Both the position numbers and the translations under genes were made by a program. This document shows positions 16,122 through 24,720 of a stretch of DNA of 64,000 nt, one piece after another. Source of the DNA: Vulcanococcus sp943370455 (lineage in GTDB: Bacteria > Cyanobacteriota > Cyanobacteriia > PCC-6307 > Cyanobiaceae); contig CALRQW020000002.1 of NCBI GenBank assembly GCA_943370455.1, positions 124,001 through 188,000 of the forward strand, written 5' to 3'. Position 1 is the stretch's first letter. Every line of letters starts with the position of its first letter. Under the pieces are notes generated by a model that was not told the origin of the DNA, searched no databases, and was given only the letters and a program-made list of their open reading frames with translations.

Positions 16122-17510
16122 ATGAGCAACACGAACAGCACAGGCGCCGCCACGGGCCTGAGCGCCGAACAACTCCGCAGCAGCCTCGCCAGCATCGCGG
16201 CCGCCAACGGCATCCGCCGCTGGGATCTCGGCGCCGCCTGCTCTACCGACATCTCCGTGCAGGTGGATCGCGGCGAGCCCAAACAGATGAAGGGTGCCCA
16301 GCGCAGCTCCATCACTGTCCGCGTCTGGAACGACGCCGGCCTGGTGGGCGTGACCAGCACCTCCGATCTCAGTGAAGCCGGCCTGGAGCGGGCCCTCACC
16401 GGCGCCAAGGAGGCCAGCGCCTTCGGCAACGCCGACGACATCCCAGCCTTCTCGCCCCTGGCTACCGCCCCGCTGGCCCCATTGGATCAACCGATCCATG
16501 CCCCCCAAGGCATCCTGCGGCTGCTCGACACGCTCAAGGGCGCCGAGCAGGAGCTGCTGGCGCGCCACGACGCCATCGCCACCGTTCCCTACAACGGCCT
16601 TGCCGAGCGCAGCAGCGAGCGGATCTATCTCAACAGCGATGGCGCCTGCCGCCAGCAGCAGCTGAGCACCGCCAGCCTCTACCTCTACGCACGTGCGGAA
16701 GAAGCCGGACGCAAACCCCGCAGCGCCGGAGCCGTGCGCCTGGCCTATGGCGCCGGCGACCTCGACGTAGCCGGCTGCATCAACGAAGCGGCCGAGCGCA
16801 CGATCAGCCACCTCAACTACGCACCGATCGCCACCGGGCACTACACCTGCGTGTTCAGCCCCGAGGCCTTCCTCGATCTGATCGGCGCCTTCAGTGGGTT
16901 GTTCAATGCCCGCGCCGTTCTCGATGGAGTGAGCCTGAGCAACCGCGAGTCGATCGGCGAAACCCTCGCGGTTCCCTTCCTCGACATCCACGACAACGGC
17001 CTGCACCCCGGCAACATCGGCGCCTCGGCGTTCGATGGCGAGGGCACACCCACCCAACGCCTGGCTCTGCTGGAAGGCGGCGTGCTGCGCAACTTCCTCC
17101 ACTCCGAAGCCACGGCCCGCGCCTTCGGCGTGAAGCCCACCGGCCATGCCGGCATGGGCGCCAAGGTGTCGGTGGGACCCGACTGGTTTGAAGTAAGCGC
17201 CACACCCGGCAGCGGCGGCGGCCAGTCGGGCCTGGATCGCTTCAAAGCCGGCGAAGGGATCGTGTGGATCGATTCACTTTCAGCACTGCATGCCGGGGTG
17301 AAGGCGAGCCAGGGCTCCTTCTCCCTGCCGTTTGATGGTTGGTTGATCCAGGGCGGTGAACCCCGCTCGATCGAGGCCGCCACCGTGGCCGGTGACATCC
17401 GCCAAGTGCTCAAAGCGATCGTGGGCTTTGAGGGCGAAGCGAAGATCACCCCAGACGGGCTCTGCCCAATGGTGTGGGTGGAGGGTCTCTCGATCACCGG
17501 CGAGGCCTGA
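16122..17510 (+). CDS. tldE: TldE/PmbA-family protease subunit
   Basis: The 462-residue protein is the partner of TldD and, as in the family, lacks the HExxxH zinc site. Recognised segments are QMKGAQRSSITVRVWNDAGLVG, LARHDAIATVPYNGLAERSSERIYLNSDG and NLRNFLHSEATAR-like text near 320-335. It starts at ATG 16122, 2 nt after tldD. No obvious peptide substrate gene is adjacent; the Nif11-like gene is 45 kb away. Downstream, fmt starts 7 nt later. Confidence 0.9.
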   Translation: MSNTNSTGAATGLSAEQLRSSLASIAAANGIRRWDLGAACSTDISVQVDRGEPKQMKGAQRSSITVRVWNDAGLVGVTSTSDLSEAGLERALTGAKEASAFGNADDIPAFSPLATAPLAPLDQPIHAPQGILRLLDTLKGAEQELLARHDAIATVPYNGLAERSSERIYLNSDGACRQQQLSTASLYLYARAEEAGRKPRSAGAVRLAYGAGDLDVAGCINEAAERTISHLNYAPIATGHYTCVFSPEAFLDLIGAFSGLFNARAVLDGVSLSNRESIGETLAVPFLDIHDNGLHPGNIGASAFDGEGTPTQRLALLEGGVLRNFLHSEATARAFGVKPTGHAGMGAKVSVGPDWFEVSATPGSGGGQSGLDRFKAGEGIVWIDSLSALHAGVKASQGSFSLPFDGWLIQGGEPRSIEAATVAGDIRQVLKAIVGFEGEAKITPDGLCPMVWVEGLSITGEA

Positions 17511-17517
17511 GTCCAGC

Positions 17518-18567
17518 GTGAAGGTCTTGTTCTGGGGCACCCCGGCCTACGCCGTGGCCAGCCTGGATGCGCTCGTGGCCGCAGGTCATGAGCTGGTGGG
17601 GGTGGTGAGCCAACCCGATCGGCGCCGCGGACGCGGCAAAGCCCTGATGCCGTCGCCGGTGAAGGCCCGTGCCCTCGAGCTCGGGATCCCGGTGTTCACC
17701 CCCGAGCGGATTCGGCGCGAGCCTGATTGCCAACAGCAGCTCGCGCAGCTCGGCGCGGACGTTTATGTGGTGGTGGCCTTCGGCCAGATCCTGCCGCCAG
17801 AAATCCTGCAGCAGCCCCCCCTGGGCTGCTGGAACGGCCACGGATCCCTGTTGCCCCGCTGGCGGGGCGCCGGCCCGATCCAATGGAGCCTGATCGAAGG
17901 GGACAGCTCCACCGGCGTTGGGGTGATGGCCATGGAAGAGGGTCTCGACACCGGTCCGGTGTTGCTCGAACGCGCCATCCCGATTGACCTGCGCGAGAAC
18001 GCCCATCAGCTCGCCGAACGCCTGGCAGCGCTCACTGGCACCCTGCTGGTGGAAGCGCTACCGATGATTGAGGCGGCAGGCCCGGGCCCTGAAGCGGAGC
18101 GCCTCCAAAGGCTCGGAGTGCGGCTGCAAAGCGAAGAGGGCATGACCTACGCCCGCATGCTCACCAAAGAGGACGCCCAGATCGATTGGAACCAATCGGC
18201 CTTGCACATTCACCGCAAGGTGATGGGTCTCTACCCAGGAGCCACCAGCAGCTGGCAGGGCAAACGGCTGAAGCTGCTGGCCACCGAGCCGTTGGTCCAG
18301 CGTTTGGCGGCTGAGCTGAGCCCGGAAGCGGCTGACCTTGCCAAGCGTTGGGGTCTGCCGCCCGATGGCCAACCTGCTGCGGATGCAGCAAAACCCGGCA
18401 CGGTGTTGGACGTGATTGCGGGCGTGGGCTTGGTGGTCGCCAGCAGCGGCTGCCCGCTGCTGCTGCGGGAAGCGCAGCTCGAGGGCAAAGCGGCCGCCAG
18501 CGGCACCCAGCTGCTGCAGCAACTGCAGGCCAAGATTGGCGATCAGCTGGGGGATGCCGCGGCCTGA
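17518..18567 (+). CDS. fmt: Methionyl-tRNA formyltransferase
   Basis: Fmt formylates initiator Met-tRNA. The 349-residue protein begins MKVLFWGTPAYAVASLDALV and has the folate-site segment GCWNGHGSLLPRWRGAGPIQW with catalytic Asn and His, and EEGLDTGPVL with the catalytic Asp. The C-terminal anticodon-side domain covers about 215-345. It starts at GTG 17518, 7 nt after tldE. Its TGA stop lies in an inverted repeat shared with the convergent J-domain gene. Confidence 0.95.
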   Translation: MKVLFWGTPAYAVASLDALVAAGHELVGVVSQPDRRRGRGKALMPSPVKARALELGIPVFTPERIRREPDCQQQLAQLGADVYVVVAFGQILPPEILQQPPLGCWNGHGSLLPRWRGAGPIQWSLIEGDSSTGVGVMAMEEGLDTGPVLLERAIPIDLRENAHQLAERLAALTGTLLVEALPMIEAAGPGPEAERLQRLGVRLQSEEGMTYARMLTKEDAQIDWNQSALHIHRKVMGLYPGATSSWQGKRLKLLATEPLVQRLAAELSPEAADLAKRWGLPPDGQPAADAAKPGTVLDVIAGVGLVVASSGCPLLLREAQLEGKAAASGTQLLQQLQAKIGDQLGDAAA

Positions 18568-18579
18568 CCCTGTCAGGCC
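18561..18579. terminator. Inverted repeat spanning both stop codons of fmt and the J-domain gene
   Basis: GGCCTGA and TCAGGCC form a perfect 7-bp stem with a 5-nt loop. The left arm ends in the fmt TGA and the right arm begins with the complement of the convergent gene's TGA. It is symmetrical and could act on both transcripts. There is no T-run, so terminator function is inferred. Confidence 0.4.
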
Positions 18580-19355
18580 ATCAGCAATTGATAGGCGTCG
18601 TTGACGCGGCGGAACGCCTCGGCCTCACCGCCCATATCGGGGTGATGTTGCTTCACCAGGCGGCGATGAGCTTTCTTGATCGCCTCGCGGGAGGCGCCCC
18701 AGGCCAGGCCCAGCTGCTGATACGCCGCGGCGCGGCGCGGATCGCTGCCGGGGGGCGGCCCAGGAGGTGCCTCTTTGGCGCTGTGTTCCTGGCGAGAACG
18801 AGCGCCGGCAGCGCGAGAGCGGCTGCGCTGCTCGAGCCGCTGGCATTGCTGCCGCAGCTCCGCCACCACGCGGCGGGGTTCATCAGCCAACCACTCCCGG
18901 GCGCTGATCCCATACACGGCAAAGGCCGCCCGCAGCGCCAACTGCTGCTTGCTGTTGAGGCCATGCAGAGCCTGCTCCAGATCTCGCCCCAAACCAGGCG
19001 CCAAGCGATCAAGCCGCTGCTCGAGGCTCAGCTGCGGCAGAAAACTGGAGCGATTCAGGTGGGCAATCAAGCCCATCAGTCCATGGCAATCGTCCCCGGC
19101 TCGCAGCTGAGACCACCCCGGCTGCTGCGTGAGTAGGCGGGCCCAGTGCGCCGCCTCAGAGTGGCTTAGCCACTGGGGTTTGGCAGTGGCGGCACGCGGT
19201 TCACGTTCCAGCCGCTCGTAGCGATCGAGCAAGCGACGCAGGCGAAGCACCTCCTGCTTGAGGGCTGCGTTCTCCTGCAGCAGGGCATCGAGATTGCCGG
19301 TGATCGGCCGCGAGGAGCGTCCGCCAGACGGCCAATCCCGTGGATCAAAGCCCAT
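18573..19355 (-). CDS. J-domain (DnaJ-like) protein
   Basis: The 260-residue protein has a coiled-coil-like N-terminus (residues 20-52: LDALLQENAALKQEVLRLRRLLDRYERLE), an uncharacterised helical middle and a C-terminal J domain (about 208-260) with the HPD motif at 238-240. The J domain would stimulate an Hsp70 partner. C-terminal placement and the leucine-zipper-like start differ from classical DnaJ. It is convergent with fmt, and its ATG lies 18 nt from the helicase gene's stop, which precedes it on the same strand. Confidence 0.82.
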   Translation of the reverse strand: MGFDPRDWPSGGRSSRPITGNLDALLQENAALKQEVLRLRRLLDRYERLEREPRAATAKPQWLSHSEAAHWARLLTQQPGWSQLRAGDDCHGLMGLIAHLNRSSFLPQLSLEQRLDRLAPGLGRDLEQALHGLNSKQQLALRAAFAVYGISAREWLADEPRRVVAELRQQCQRLEQRSRSRAAGARSRQEHSAKEAPPGPPPGSDPRRAAAYQQLGLAWGASREAIKKAHRRLVKQHHPDMGGEAEAFRRVNDAYQLLMA

Positions 19356-19373
19356 GGCCCCCTGCCGTCAGCC

Positions 19374-20714
19374 TCAACGCTGCCGCGAGCGCGTTGCAGG
19401 AGCACGCCCGCGCCCGGCGGCGCCACCACCGCCGCCGCCCGGACCGCCACGACGCCCACCACCGCCGCCACCACGGCCGCGGCCACCACTGAGATCCAGC
19501 GGCGGGGCCGAATGGATGGTGCGCTCAAAGCCCGGCACCTCCTGCTTGGGCAACGGGTTGCCGATCAGCCGCTCAATGGCGCGCAGCAATTCGTGCTCCT
19601 CCGCCGCCACCAGCGACACGGCATGGCCATTGCAGCCCGCACGGCCGGTGCGGCCGATGCGGTGCACGTAATCCTCCGCCTGGTTGGGTAGATCGAGGTT
19701 CACCACATGGGGCAGCTGGTGAATGTCGATGCCGCGGGCGGCGATATCAGTGGCCACCAACACCCGCAGCTCACCGCTCTTGAAACCAGCGAGGGCGCGG
19801 GTGCGGGCGCCCTGGCTCTTGTTGCCATGGATCGCTGCCGCTGCCATGCCCTCTTGCGTGAGGCGATCAGCGATGCGATTGGCGCCGTGCTTGGTGCGGG
19901 AGAACACCAGCACCTGCTGCCAGTCGTTGCTCTTGATCAGATGGCAGAGCAGATCCGGCTTGCGCGCCATGTCGCAGGGATGAAGCAGGTGCTCCACCGT
20001 GGTAGCGGTGCGGTTCTCCGGGGTGGCCTGCAGCTGCACCGGGTTGTGCAGCAAACCGGTGGCCAGCTTTTTGATCGACGCCTCAAACGTGGCCGAGAAC
20101 AGCAGGTTTTGGCGCTTGGGGGGCAGCAGGGCCAGGATCTTCTGGATGTCGCGGATGAAGCCCATATCGAGCATCCGATCGGCTTCATCGAGCACCAGGA
20201 TTTCCACCCGGTTGAGCTTCACTGCGTTCTGCTGCGCCAGATCCATCAACCGGCCAGGTGTGGCCACGAGCACATCGGCGCCACCGCGCAGGCGCATCAT
20301 CTGCGGGTTGACCTTCACCCCGCCAAACACCACATCGGAGCGCAGATCCAGGTGGCGTGAATAGGCCGCCACGTTCTCGCCGATCTGAGCGGCCAGCTCA
20401 CGGGTGGGGGTGAGCACCAGAGCCCGCACCACGTTGTTGCGGGCGTGGGGGCCATGCCGCAGCCGCTCCAGCATCGGCAGCGTGAAACCGGCGGTTTTGC
20501 CGGTTCCCGTTTGGGCTGCAGCCATCACATCGCGGCCTTCCAGCACCGCAGGGATACATTGGGCCTGGATCGGCGAAGGGTTGGTGTAGCCCTTCTCGAG
20601 CACCGCCTGCACAATCGGTCGTCCCAGACCGAGGGCTGCAAAGGCTGAGCTGTTCAGCTCCTCCTCCGTCACGGTCCGGGCAGGAGCGGAGTTCGCGGCG
20701 CTGGCCCTGGTCAC
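19374..20714 (-). CDS. DEAD-box RNA helicase, RhlE type with RGG-rich tail
   Basis: The 446-residue helicase has the Q motif (F24..GY..PSPIQ), Walker A AQTGTGKT (67-74), PTRELA, DEAD (176-179), SAT (207-209) and HRIGRTGR. The last 40 residues are almost all Gly and Arg with a few Ser/Ala, an RNA-binding RGG-type tail. RhlE-type helicases act in ribosome assembly, mRNA decay and cold response. The likely start is GTG at 20714; no ATG is better placed. About 150 nt of unassigned leader precede it, within which I see no gene. Confidence 0.9.
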   Translation of the reverse strand: MTRASAANSAPARTVTEEELNSSAFAALGLGRPIVQAVLEKGYTNPSPIQAQCIPAVLEGRDVMAAAQTGTGKTAGFTLPMLERLRHGPHARNNVVRALVLTPTRELAAQIGENVAAYSRHLDLRSDVVFGGVKVNPQMMRLRGGADVLVATPGRLMDLAQQNAVKLNRVEILVLDEADRMLDMGFIRDIQKILALLPPKRQNLLFSATFEASIKKLATGLLHNPVQLQATPENRTATTVEHLLHPCDMARKPDLLCHLIKSNDWQQVLVFSRTKHGANRIADRLTQEGMAAAAIHGNKSQGARTRALAGFKSGELRVLVATDIAARGIDIHQLPHVVNLDLPNQAEDYVHRIGRTGRAGCNGHAVSLVAAEEHELLRAIERLIGNPLPKQEVPGFERTIHSAPPLDLSGGRGRGGGGGGRRGGPGGGGGGAAGRGRAPATRSRQR

Positions 20715-20863
20715 GCCCCCATTGGCCGCTCCCGAGGAGCTTCCGGTTGCCGTGGGGCCAATGCGCCTGATGCGCTGCCGCGACGTGCGTCCGGTGCGCT
20801 GCTCCTGTCCCGGAGCTGGGTGGGTGGAGGAGGAGATAGGGAAAGAGCTCTTTGATCCTCACC

Positions 20864-21559
20864 CTACGGGCGAGGCGGCTTGGGCAATTCCGTGTAGAGG
20901 GCGCGGGCCTGATCCAACGTGAGCGCCAGATCCTGATCGCTGAGATCACAGGCTTCCGGCCAGTGGGCCTGGAGCCAGAGGCGGAAACCAGCAGCGTCAT
21001 CCCAGAAGAACGCCTCCTGAGCCGCCAGCACCCGGAACTTGAGGAACTCCAGCAGCCGTGCGCGCAGCCGGACCGGCTGAATCAGGCGACAGCGACTCCC
21101 ATCCACCCACAGCTGAAACTGCTCACCCGGCACGACGGATCCCAGCGGCGGCGCCAACACTTCCAGCAATGCAGGCGGCTGGTGATGGGCCTGCTTCGTT
21201 TCCGGGTGGGGGTAATAGATGAGAGCCTGCACCGCAGCGATGCGCGCATCCAAGGGCTGGAGCCGGCAGCGCCAAAAGGAGAAGGTCTCCGGGGGGTGGC
21301 GATCGCTCCAGAGCAGCTGCTCCACCAGGTGATCGGGCTGGCGCAGGCGCCATTCACCGGGGCTGAAATCAAGGTTGAGCGTGGCCTGTTGATACGGGCT
21401 GAGATCGATGCCGTGGCGGGCAAACAGCGGCGCCTGCAGGCTGATGGTGCCTGCGGGATAGGGGCTATCGGTGGCACGGCCTGACGCCACACCATGACCG
21501 GTCACACAACGTCCGATGTGCGCTGCAGTGAAGTCAGTCGCCGTGGTGATTCCAGCCAT
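20864..21559 (-). CDS. Conserved hypothetical protein
   Basis: The 231-residue soluble protein starts MAGITTATDFTAAHIG and has no signal peptide or membrane segment. It is rich in Trp and Arg, with segments such as GEWRLRQPDHLVEQLLW and FWRCRLQPLDARIAAVQALIYYPHPE. I do not recognise a family. Its ATG overlaps the stop codon of the DUF6464-like gene by one base, so it is translationally coupled as the last gene of the terC operon. Confidence 0.6.
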   Translation of the reverse strand: MAGITTATDFTAAHIGRCVTGHGVASGRATDSPYPAGTISLQAPLFARHGIDLSPYQQATLNLDFSPGEWRLRQPDHLVEQLLWSDRHPPETFSFWRCRLQPLDARIAAVQALIYYPHPETKQAHHQPPALLEVLAPPLGSVVPGEQFQLWVDGSRCRLIQPVRLRARLLEFLKFRVLAAQEAFFWDDAAGFRLWLQAHWPEACDLSDQDLALTLDQARALYTELPKPPRP

Positions 21560-21909
21560 CAGGGCTCCGCTGCAGCCGTCGTGTGGTGCGCACAGCGATC
21601 ACAGGGCCCCTCCGGCAACACCGCGCAGCGCAGCAAAGGGCTGCGTGCGTTGTAGGTGCAACTGGGATCACCGATCACCCAGCGGCCTTGCCACCAGCGG
21701 GCGTCGGCGGGCTGCTTTTGAGCCTTCACCTGTAGGGCGATGCAGCTGAGCTCATAGCGACCACTGCGCAGCTGATAGCGGTGGTGACGCTGCAACACCA
21801 GGAAACTGCGGTCGTCGACCACCAACCAGCGACCGGGCTGCGGGATGTCGTCAAGGTCGAGGCGTTCGAGCAAGCGGTTGCTGCCGGCCTGACGCAGTTC
21901 CACGTGCAT
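21559..21909 (-). CDS. DUF6464-like small cysteine-containing protein
   Basis: The 116-residue protein begins MHVELRQAGSNRLLERLDLDDIPQPGRWLVVDDRSFLVLQRHHRY and ends with CTYNARSPLLRCAVLPEGPCDRCAHH. The C-terminal cysteines (in SCTYNA, LLRCAVLPEGPCDRC) suggest a metal site. This matches a small family in cyanobacteria that I recall as DUF6464; the number is from memory. It lies 5 nt after terC and overlaps the next gene by one base. The role is unknown. Confidence 0.65.
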   Translation of the reverse strand: MHVELRQAGSNRLLERLDLDDIPQPGRWLVVDDRSFLVLQRHHRYQLRSGRYELSCIALQVKAQKQPADARWWQGRWVIGDPSCTYNARSPLLRCAVLPEGPCDRCAHHTTAAAEP

Positions 21910-21914
21910 GCCAT

Positions 21915-22661
21915 TCAGGGGGTGAGTTCGCTCGGATCCGGGCTGGGGAAGCGGCTGGAAAAGCCCCAAGCAAAGAGCATCCCCACCAGGGCCAGCAGCA
22001 CCCATTCCGGGGGCACCAGGTTCGGCGCCGCCAGGCGAATCAGCAGGCGCACCCCCACCAGGCCCACCGCCAGATAGCCCGCCGTTTCGAGGTGGCGAAA
22101 CACGCTCAGCCAACGGATGAACAGCGCAGACGTGAGCCGCAGCGCCACCACGCCGATCACACCACCCGCCATCACCAGCAGCAGGTTGTCGCTCACGGCC
22201 ACCGCAGCGGCCACGCTGTCGAGGGAAAACGCGAGATCCGTGAGGGCCAAGGTGCCGACCACCGCCAGCAGGCTGCGGTCGTGATGGGCAGAGCCCGGTT
22301 CAGGGGCGTGATCAGCCTCCGCTTCGGAGGCCGCTTCCCCTGAGGGCAGCAGGTTGCTGATGCAGAGCCAGAGCAGATACCCCGAGGCCAGCAGCTGCAG
22401 CGGCCAAAAATCCAACACCCAGCGCGCGACGGCGATCAGGATCAGCCGAAACACCAGCGCCAGCCCAAGGCCGAAATTCAGGGCTTGGCCCTGCTGGCGC
22501 GGATCGCGCAACTGCCGGGAGATCGCAGCCAGTGCAATGGCGTTGTCGGCCGAGAGCACTGCCTCGAGGGCCACCAGCAGCGGCAGCAGCAGCAGGAGTT
22601 CACCCCACTGATCAGCGGCCTGAATGAGAGGTGAAAGAGAAGGAATCGACTCCGCTTCCAT
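21915..22661 (-). CDS. TerC family integral membrane protein
   Basis: The 248-residue protein has seven or so hydrophobic segments and the TerC hallmarks LEAVLSADNAIALAAISRQL near the start and LTDLAFSLDSVAAAVAVS in the middle, whose acidic residues lie in membrane helices. TerC members are linked to metal-ion (manganese) export and, in plastids, to thylakoid protein insertion. It heads a three-gene operon and is divergent from the gene at 22724. A second Mn-type transporter pair (UPF0016) lies 13 kb away. Confidence 0.85.
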   Translation of the reverse strand: MEAESIPSLSPLIQAADQWGELLLLLPLLVALEAVLSADNAIALAAISRQLRDPRQQGQALNFGLGLALVFRLILIAVARWVLDFWPLQLLASGYLLWLCISNLLPSGEAASEAEADHAPEPGSAHHDRSLLAVVGTLALTDLAFSLDSVAAAVAVSDNLLLVMAGGVIGVVALRLTSALFIRWLSVFRHLETAGYLAVGLVGVRLLIRLAAPNLVPPEWVLLALVGMLFAWGFSSRFPSPDPSELTP

Positions 22662-22723
22662 CGCGCCGTGCAGAGGATTCCTGAAGCAGGCAGTCTAGAA
22701 ACGATCCACGCCACGCCTCGCTG

Positions 22724-23521
22724 ATGCAGACCCCACCGGTACTGAAGGTGAGGCTCGTGCACGCCGAGCCCGGCCAGCGGGTGGTGCAGGCGAGCGCCTG
22801 GCAGGGCAACAGCTGCCTCGGCAGTGCCCTCGGTGAAGCCGCCGGCGCCGAAGACGCGGAGGAGCGGGCGATCGCCCGATTGCAGCAGCGCCTGCCCGCA
22901 GCTGCCCCGGCTGGAACCCCAGAGCCCACGGCAGCTCCCGCGGCGAATGCGGCGGTTCGCCATCCGGTGATCCGGCCTGCGGCCAACCCAGCACCACCCC
23001 CAGTGGTTGAGAACGAAGGCCCAGAGCCGCAAGAGCCGCCTCAGCCCAGCCTGTTCAGCACCAGCGAACCAGTCCCCACGGCCGAACCCCTCCCCCCAGC
23101 GGCAAGCGTGGAACCCCCAGCCGATCCCGATGACTGGAGCGATGAGCTGGCGGAGCTGGATGTGCAACTGCAGCGCATCGGTTGGGATCGCAGCCAGGAG
23201 GGGCAGTACCTGCAGCGAGCTTTCGGCCACCCCAGCCGCAATCGGCTCACCGCCTATGCCGATCTGGTGAGCTACCTGCGCTGCCTGCGCAACCTGAGCA
23301 CTGGATCGGATCCCAACAGCGCGCCGGTACCCCTGCGCCGCAAAGACCTGCTCGAGCAATCCGATCAACTGCTGCGCAGCCTGCAGTGGAATGCAGCGCG
23401 CGGCCGGCAACTACTGGAGCAGCAGTTCCAACTGAGCAGCCGACAGCAGCTGAGCGATGAGCAGTTGCTGCAGTTCAACATGCTGCTGGAAGAGTCGCTG
23501 ATGAGCCCGGTGGAGGCCTGA
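22724..23521 (+). CDS. Conserved hypothetical protein with Pro-rich linker
   Basis: The 265-residue protein has an N-terminal module (1-58; LKVRLVHAEPGQRVVQASAWQGNSCLGSALGEAAGAEDAEERAIARL), a Pro/Ala/Glu-rich linker (59-132) and a C-terminal helical domain (133-260) containing WDRSQEGQYLQRAFGHPSRNRLTAYADLVSYLRCL. The C-terminal domain looks like a conserved cyanobacterial domain, but I do not recognise its function. It is cytoplasmic by composition. The next gene starts 8 nt later. Confidence 0.6.
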   Translation: MQTPPVLKVRLVHAEPGQRVVQASAWQGNSCLGSALGEAAGAEDAEERAIARLQQRLPAAAPAGTPEPTAAPAANAAVRHPVIRPAANPAPPPVVENEGPEPQEPPQPSLFSTSEPVPTAEPLPPAASVEPPADPDDWSDELAELDVQLQRIGWDRSQEGQYLQRAFGHPSRNRLTAYADLVSYLRCLRNLSTGSDPNSAPVPLRRKDLLEQSDQLLRSLQWNAARGRQLLEQQFQLSSRQQLSDEQLLQFNMLLEESLMSPVEA

Positions 23522-23529
23522 GCCAGCCC

Positions 23530-23913
23530 ATGCCCCGCTACGCCCTGCTGGAGCACACCGGCGCCCCAGACGATCCCAGTGGCTGCCACTACGACCTACT
23601 CCTCGAAAACGGCGACTATTGCCGCGCCTGGCGTTTGGGCCGTCAACCCGCAGTCGGGGAGTCCGCGCAAGCCGCAGTGGAGCTGGCCCCCCATCGCCTG
23701 GTGTGGCTTTCGCCGCGCAGTGCCGCCGTTTCCGGCGGGAGGGGTTGGGCCCGCGGCATTGCCCATGGCCACTACAGCGGAGTCTTGCCCAGCGACGCCC
23801 AGGCCCCAGTGCTTGTTCAGCTGCTGGATGGTGCGCTCGCCGGGCAGTTGCATCTGGAGGGTGGCTTCTGCGTACTAGAGGGATGCACTACCCCACACGG
23901 CAATGCGCCGTGA
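23530..23913 (+). CDS. Small protein resembling the LigD 3'-phosphoesterase domain
   Basis: The 127-residue protein begins MPRYALLEHTGAPDDPSGCHYDLLLENGDYCRAWRLGR. The H-Y-D-x-x-L-E followed by W is the core of the LigD N-terminal phosphoesterase fold, in which the His and Asp contribute to metal and phosphate handling. Here it is a stand-alone short version without ligase or polymerase domains. The assignment is from the motif only and is tentative. It overlaps the 3' end of the convergent gene by 26 nt. Confidence 0.5.
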   Translation: MPRYALLEHTGAPDDPSGCHYDLLLENGDYCRAWRLGRQPAVGESAQAAVELAPHRLVWLSPRSAAVSGGRGWARGIAHGHYSGVLPSDAQAPVLVQLLDGALAGQLHLEGGFCVLEGCTTPHGNAP

Positions 23914-24676
23914 TCAGCCGAACACCGAGCTGGAGGTTGTCCTGGTTCGCGTAGGCCTCCTCCTCCAAAGCACGCTCCAGAGCACTGCTGTTGCGATAGA
24001 GGGGTTCTTGGAGATGGCGCCTCGCAGCACCCTGCACCTTCCGCGATAAGCCGATCAACTTCGGATGAGCGCTGAGAGCCCCGTTGTGACAGCTCTGAGC
24101 CACGTGAATGGCTTCGTGGCTGAGCACCCGAACAAATTCACGGCTGCCTTTCGAGGGGATATCGGGCCGAATCCGCAACACGCCTCGGGCCGGATCCCAT
24201 TCCCCCGCTGCACCCTGCTTGCGGGGCGGGCCGAGCAGCACCGTCACACCCGAGTGCCGCATCTGGGTGAGCAACTGGCGGATCACCGATTGCTCCATCG
24301 CGAACGTCGGCGGATCACGCATCAAGGCCTTGATCTGCTCCAGCGTGAGCGGCTGATCATCCGGGCGTTTTTGATACACGTAGCGGGTACCCCCGCCTGG
24401 GATCGGCTCGGCCCGCGGCACCCAGGCCTGATCACCGGCCACCAGCTGAGCGAAGAGACCTGACTCGCGATCCGGGGTGAGCACGAAATCACCATTGGAT
24501 GCCAGGGCTTCGGGGTTGGGGCGCTGCGCCAAAACGCCCTCGGCGGCTGGTGCCGATGCGCCATGCAGAGCGTCACGGCGCTCCGTCAGACGGCTCAGAG
24601 CCGCGCCAGCCGCCAACAACAGCGCCAGGGCTGCAACCCTGCTCAGGCAACCGAGGCGAGGTGAAGCGCTGGCCAT
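23888..24676 (-). CDS. Secreted or membrane-anchored HExxH protein, putative metallopeptidase
   Basis: The 262-residue protein has a signal-peptide-like or anchor segment (about 12-30, VAALALLLAAGAALSRL). The region FVRVLSHEAIHVAQSCHNGALS contains HEAIH, an HExxH zinc-binding motif, preceded by a hydrophobic beta-strand-like stretch. A downstream EEEAYANQDNLQ segment may give the third ligand. I do not recognise the family; conserved homologs in cyanobacteria are likely. It is divergent from mfd with 44 nt between starts. Confidence 0.6.
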   Translation of the reverse strand: MASASPRLGCLSRVAALALLLAAGAALSRLTERRDALHGASAPAAEGVLAQRPNPEALASNGDFVLTPDRESGLFAQLVAGDQAWVPRAEPIPGGGTRYVYQKRPDDQPLTLEQIKALMRDPPTFAMEQSVIRQLLTQMRHSGVTVLLGPPRKQGAAGEWDPARGVLRIRPDIPSKGSREFVRVLSHEAIHVAQSCHNGALSAHPKLIGLSRKVQGAARRHLQEPLYRNSSALERALEEEAYANQDNLQLGVRLITAHCRVG

Positions 24677-24720
24677 CCACCCATTCTTGCGAGGATGCCT
24701 GGCTGTGCCGATAGAGCTCC

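Noticed and set aside
20722..20922. Plus-strand 66-codon frame in the leader of the helicase gene
   Set aside because: It overlaps the 3' end of the next minus-strand gene and has no recognisable composition or start signal.
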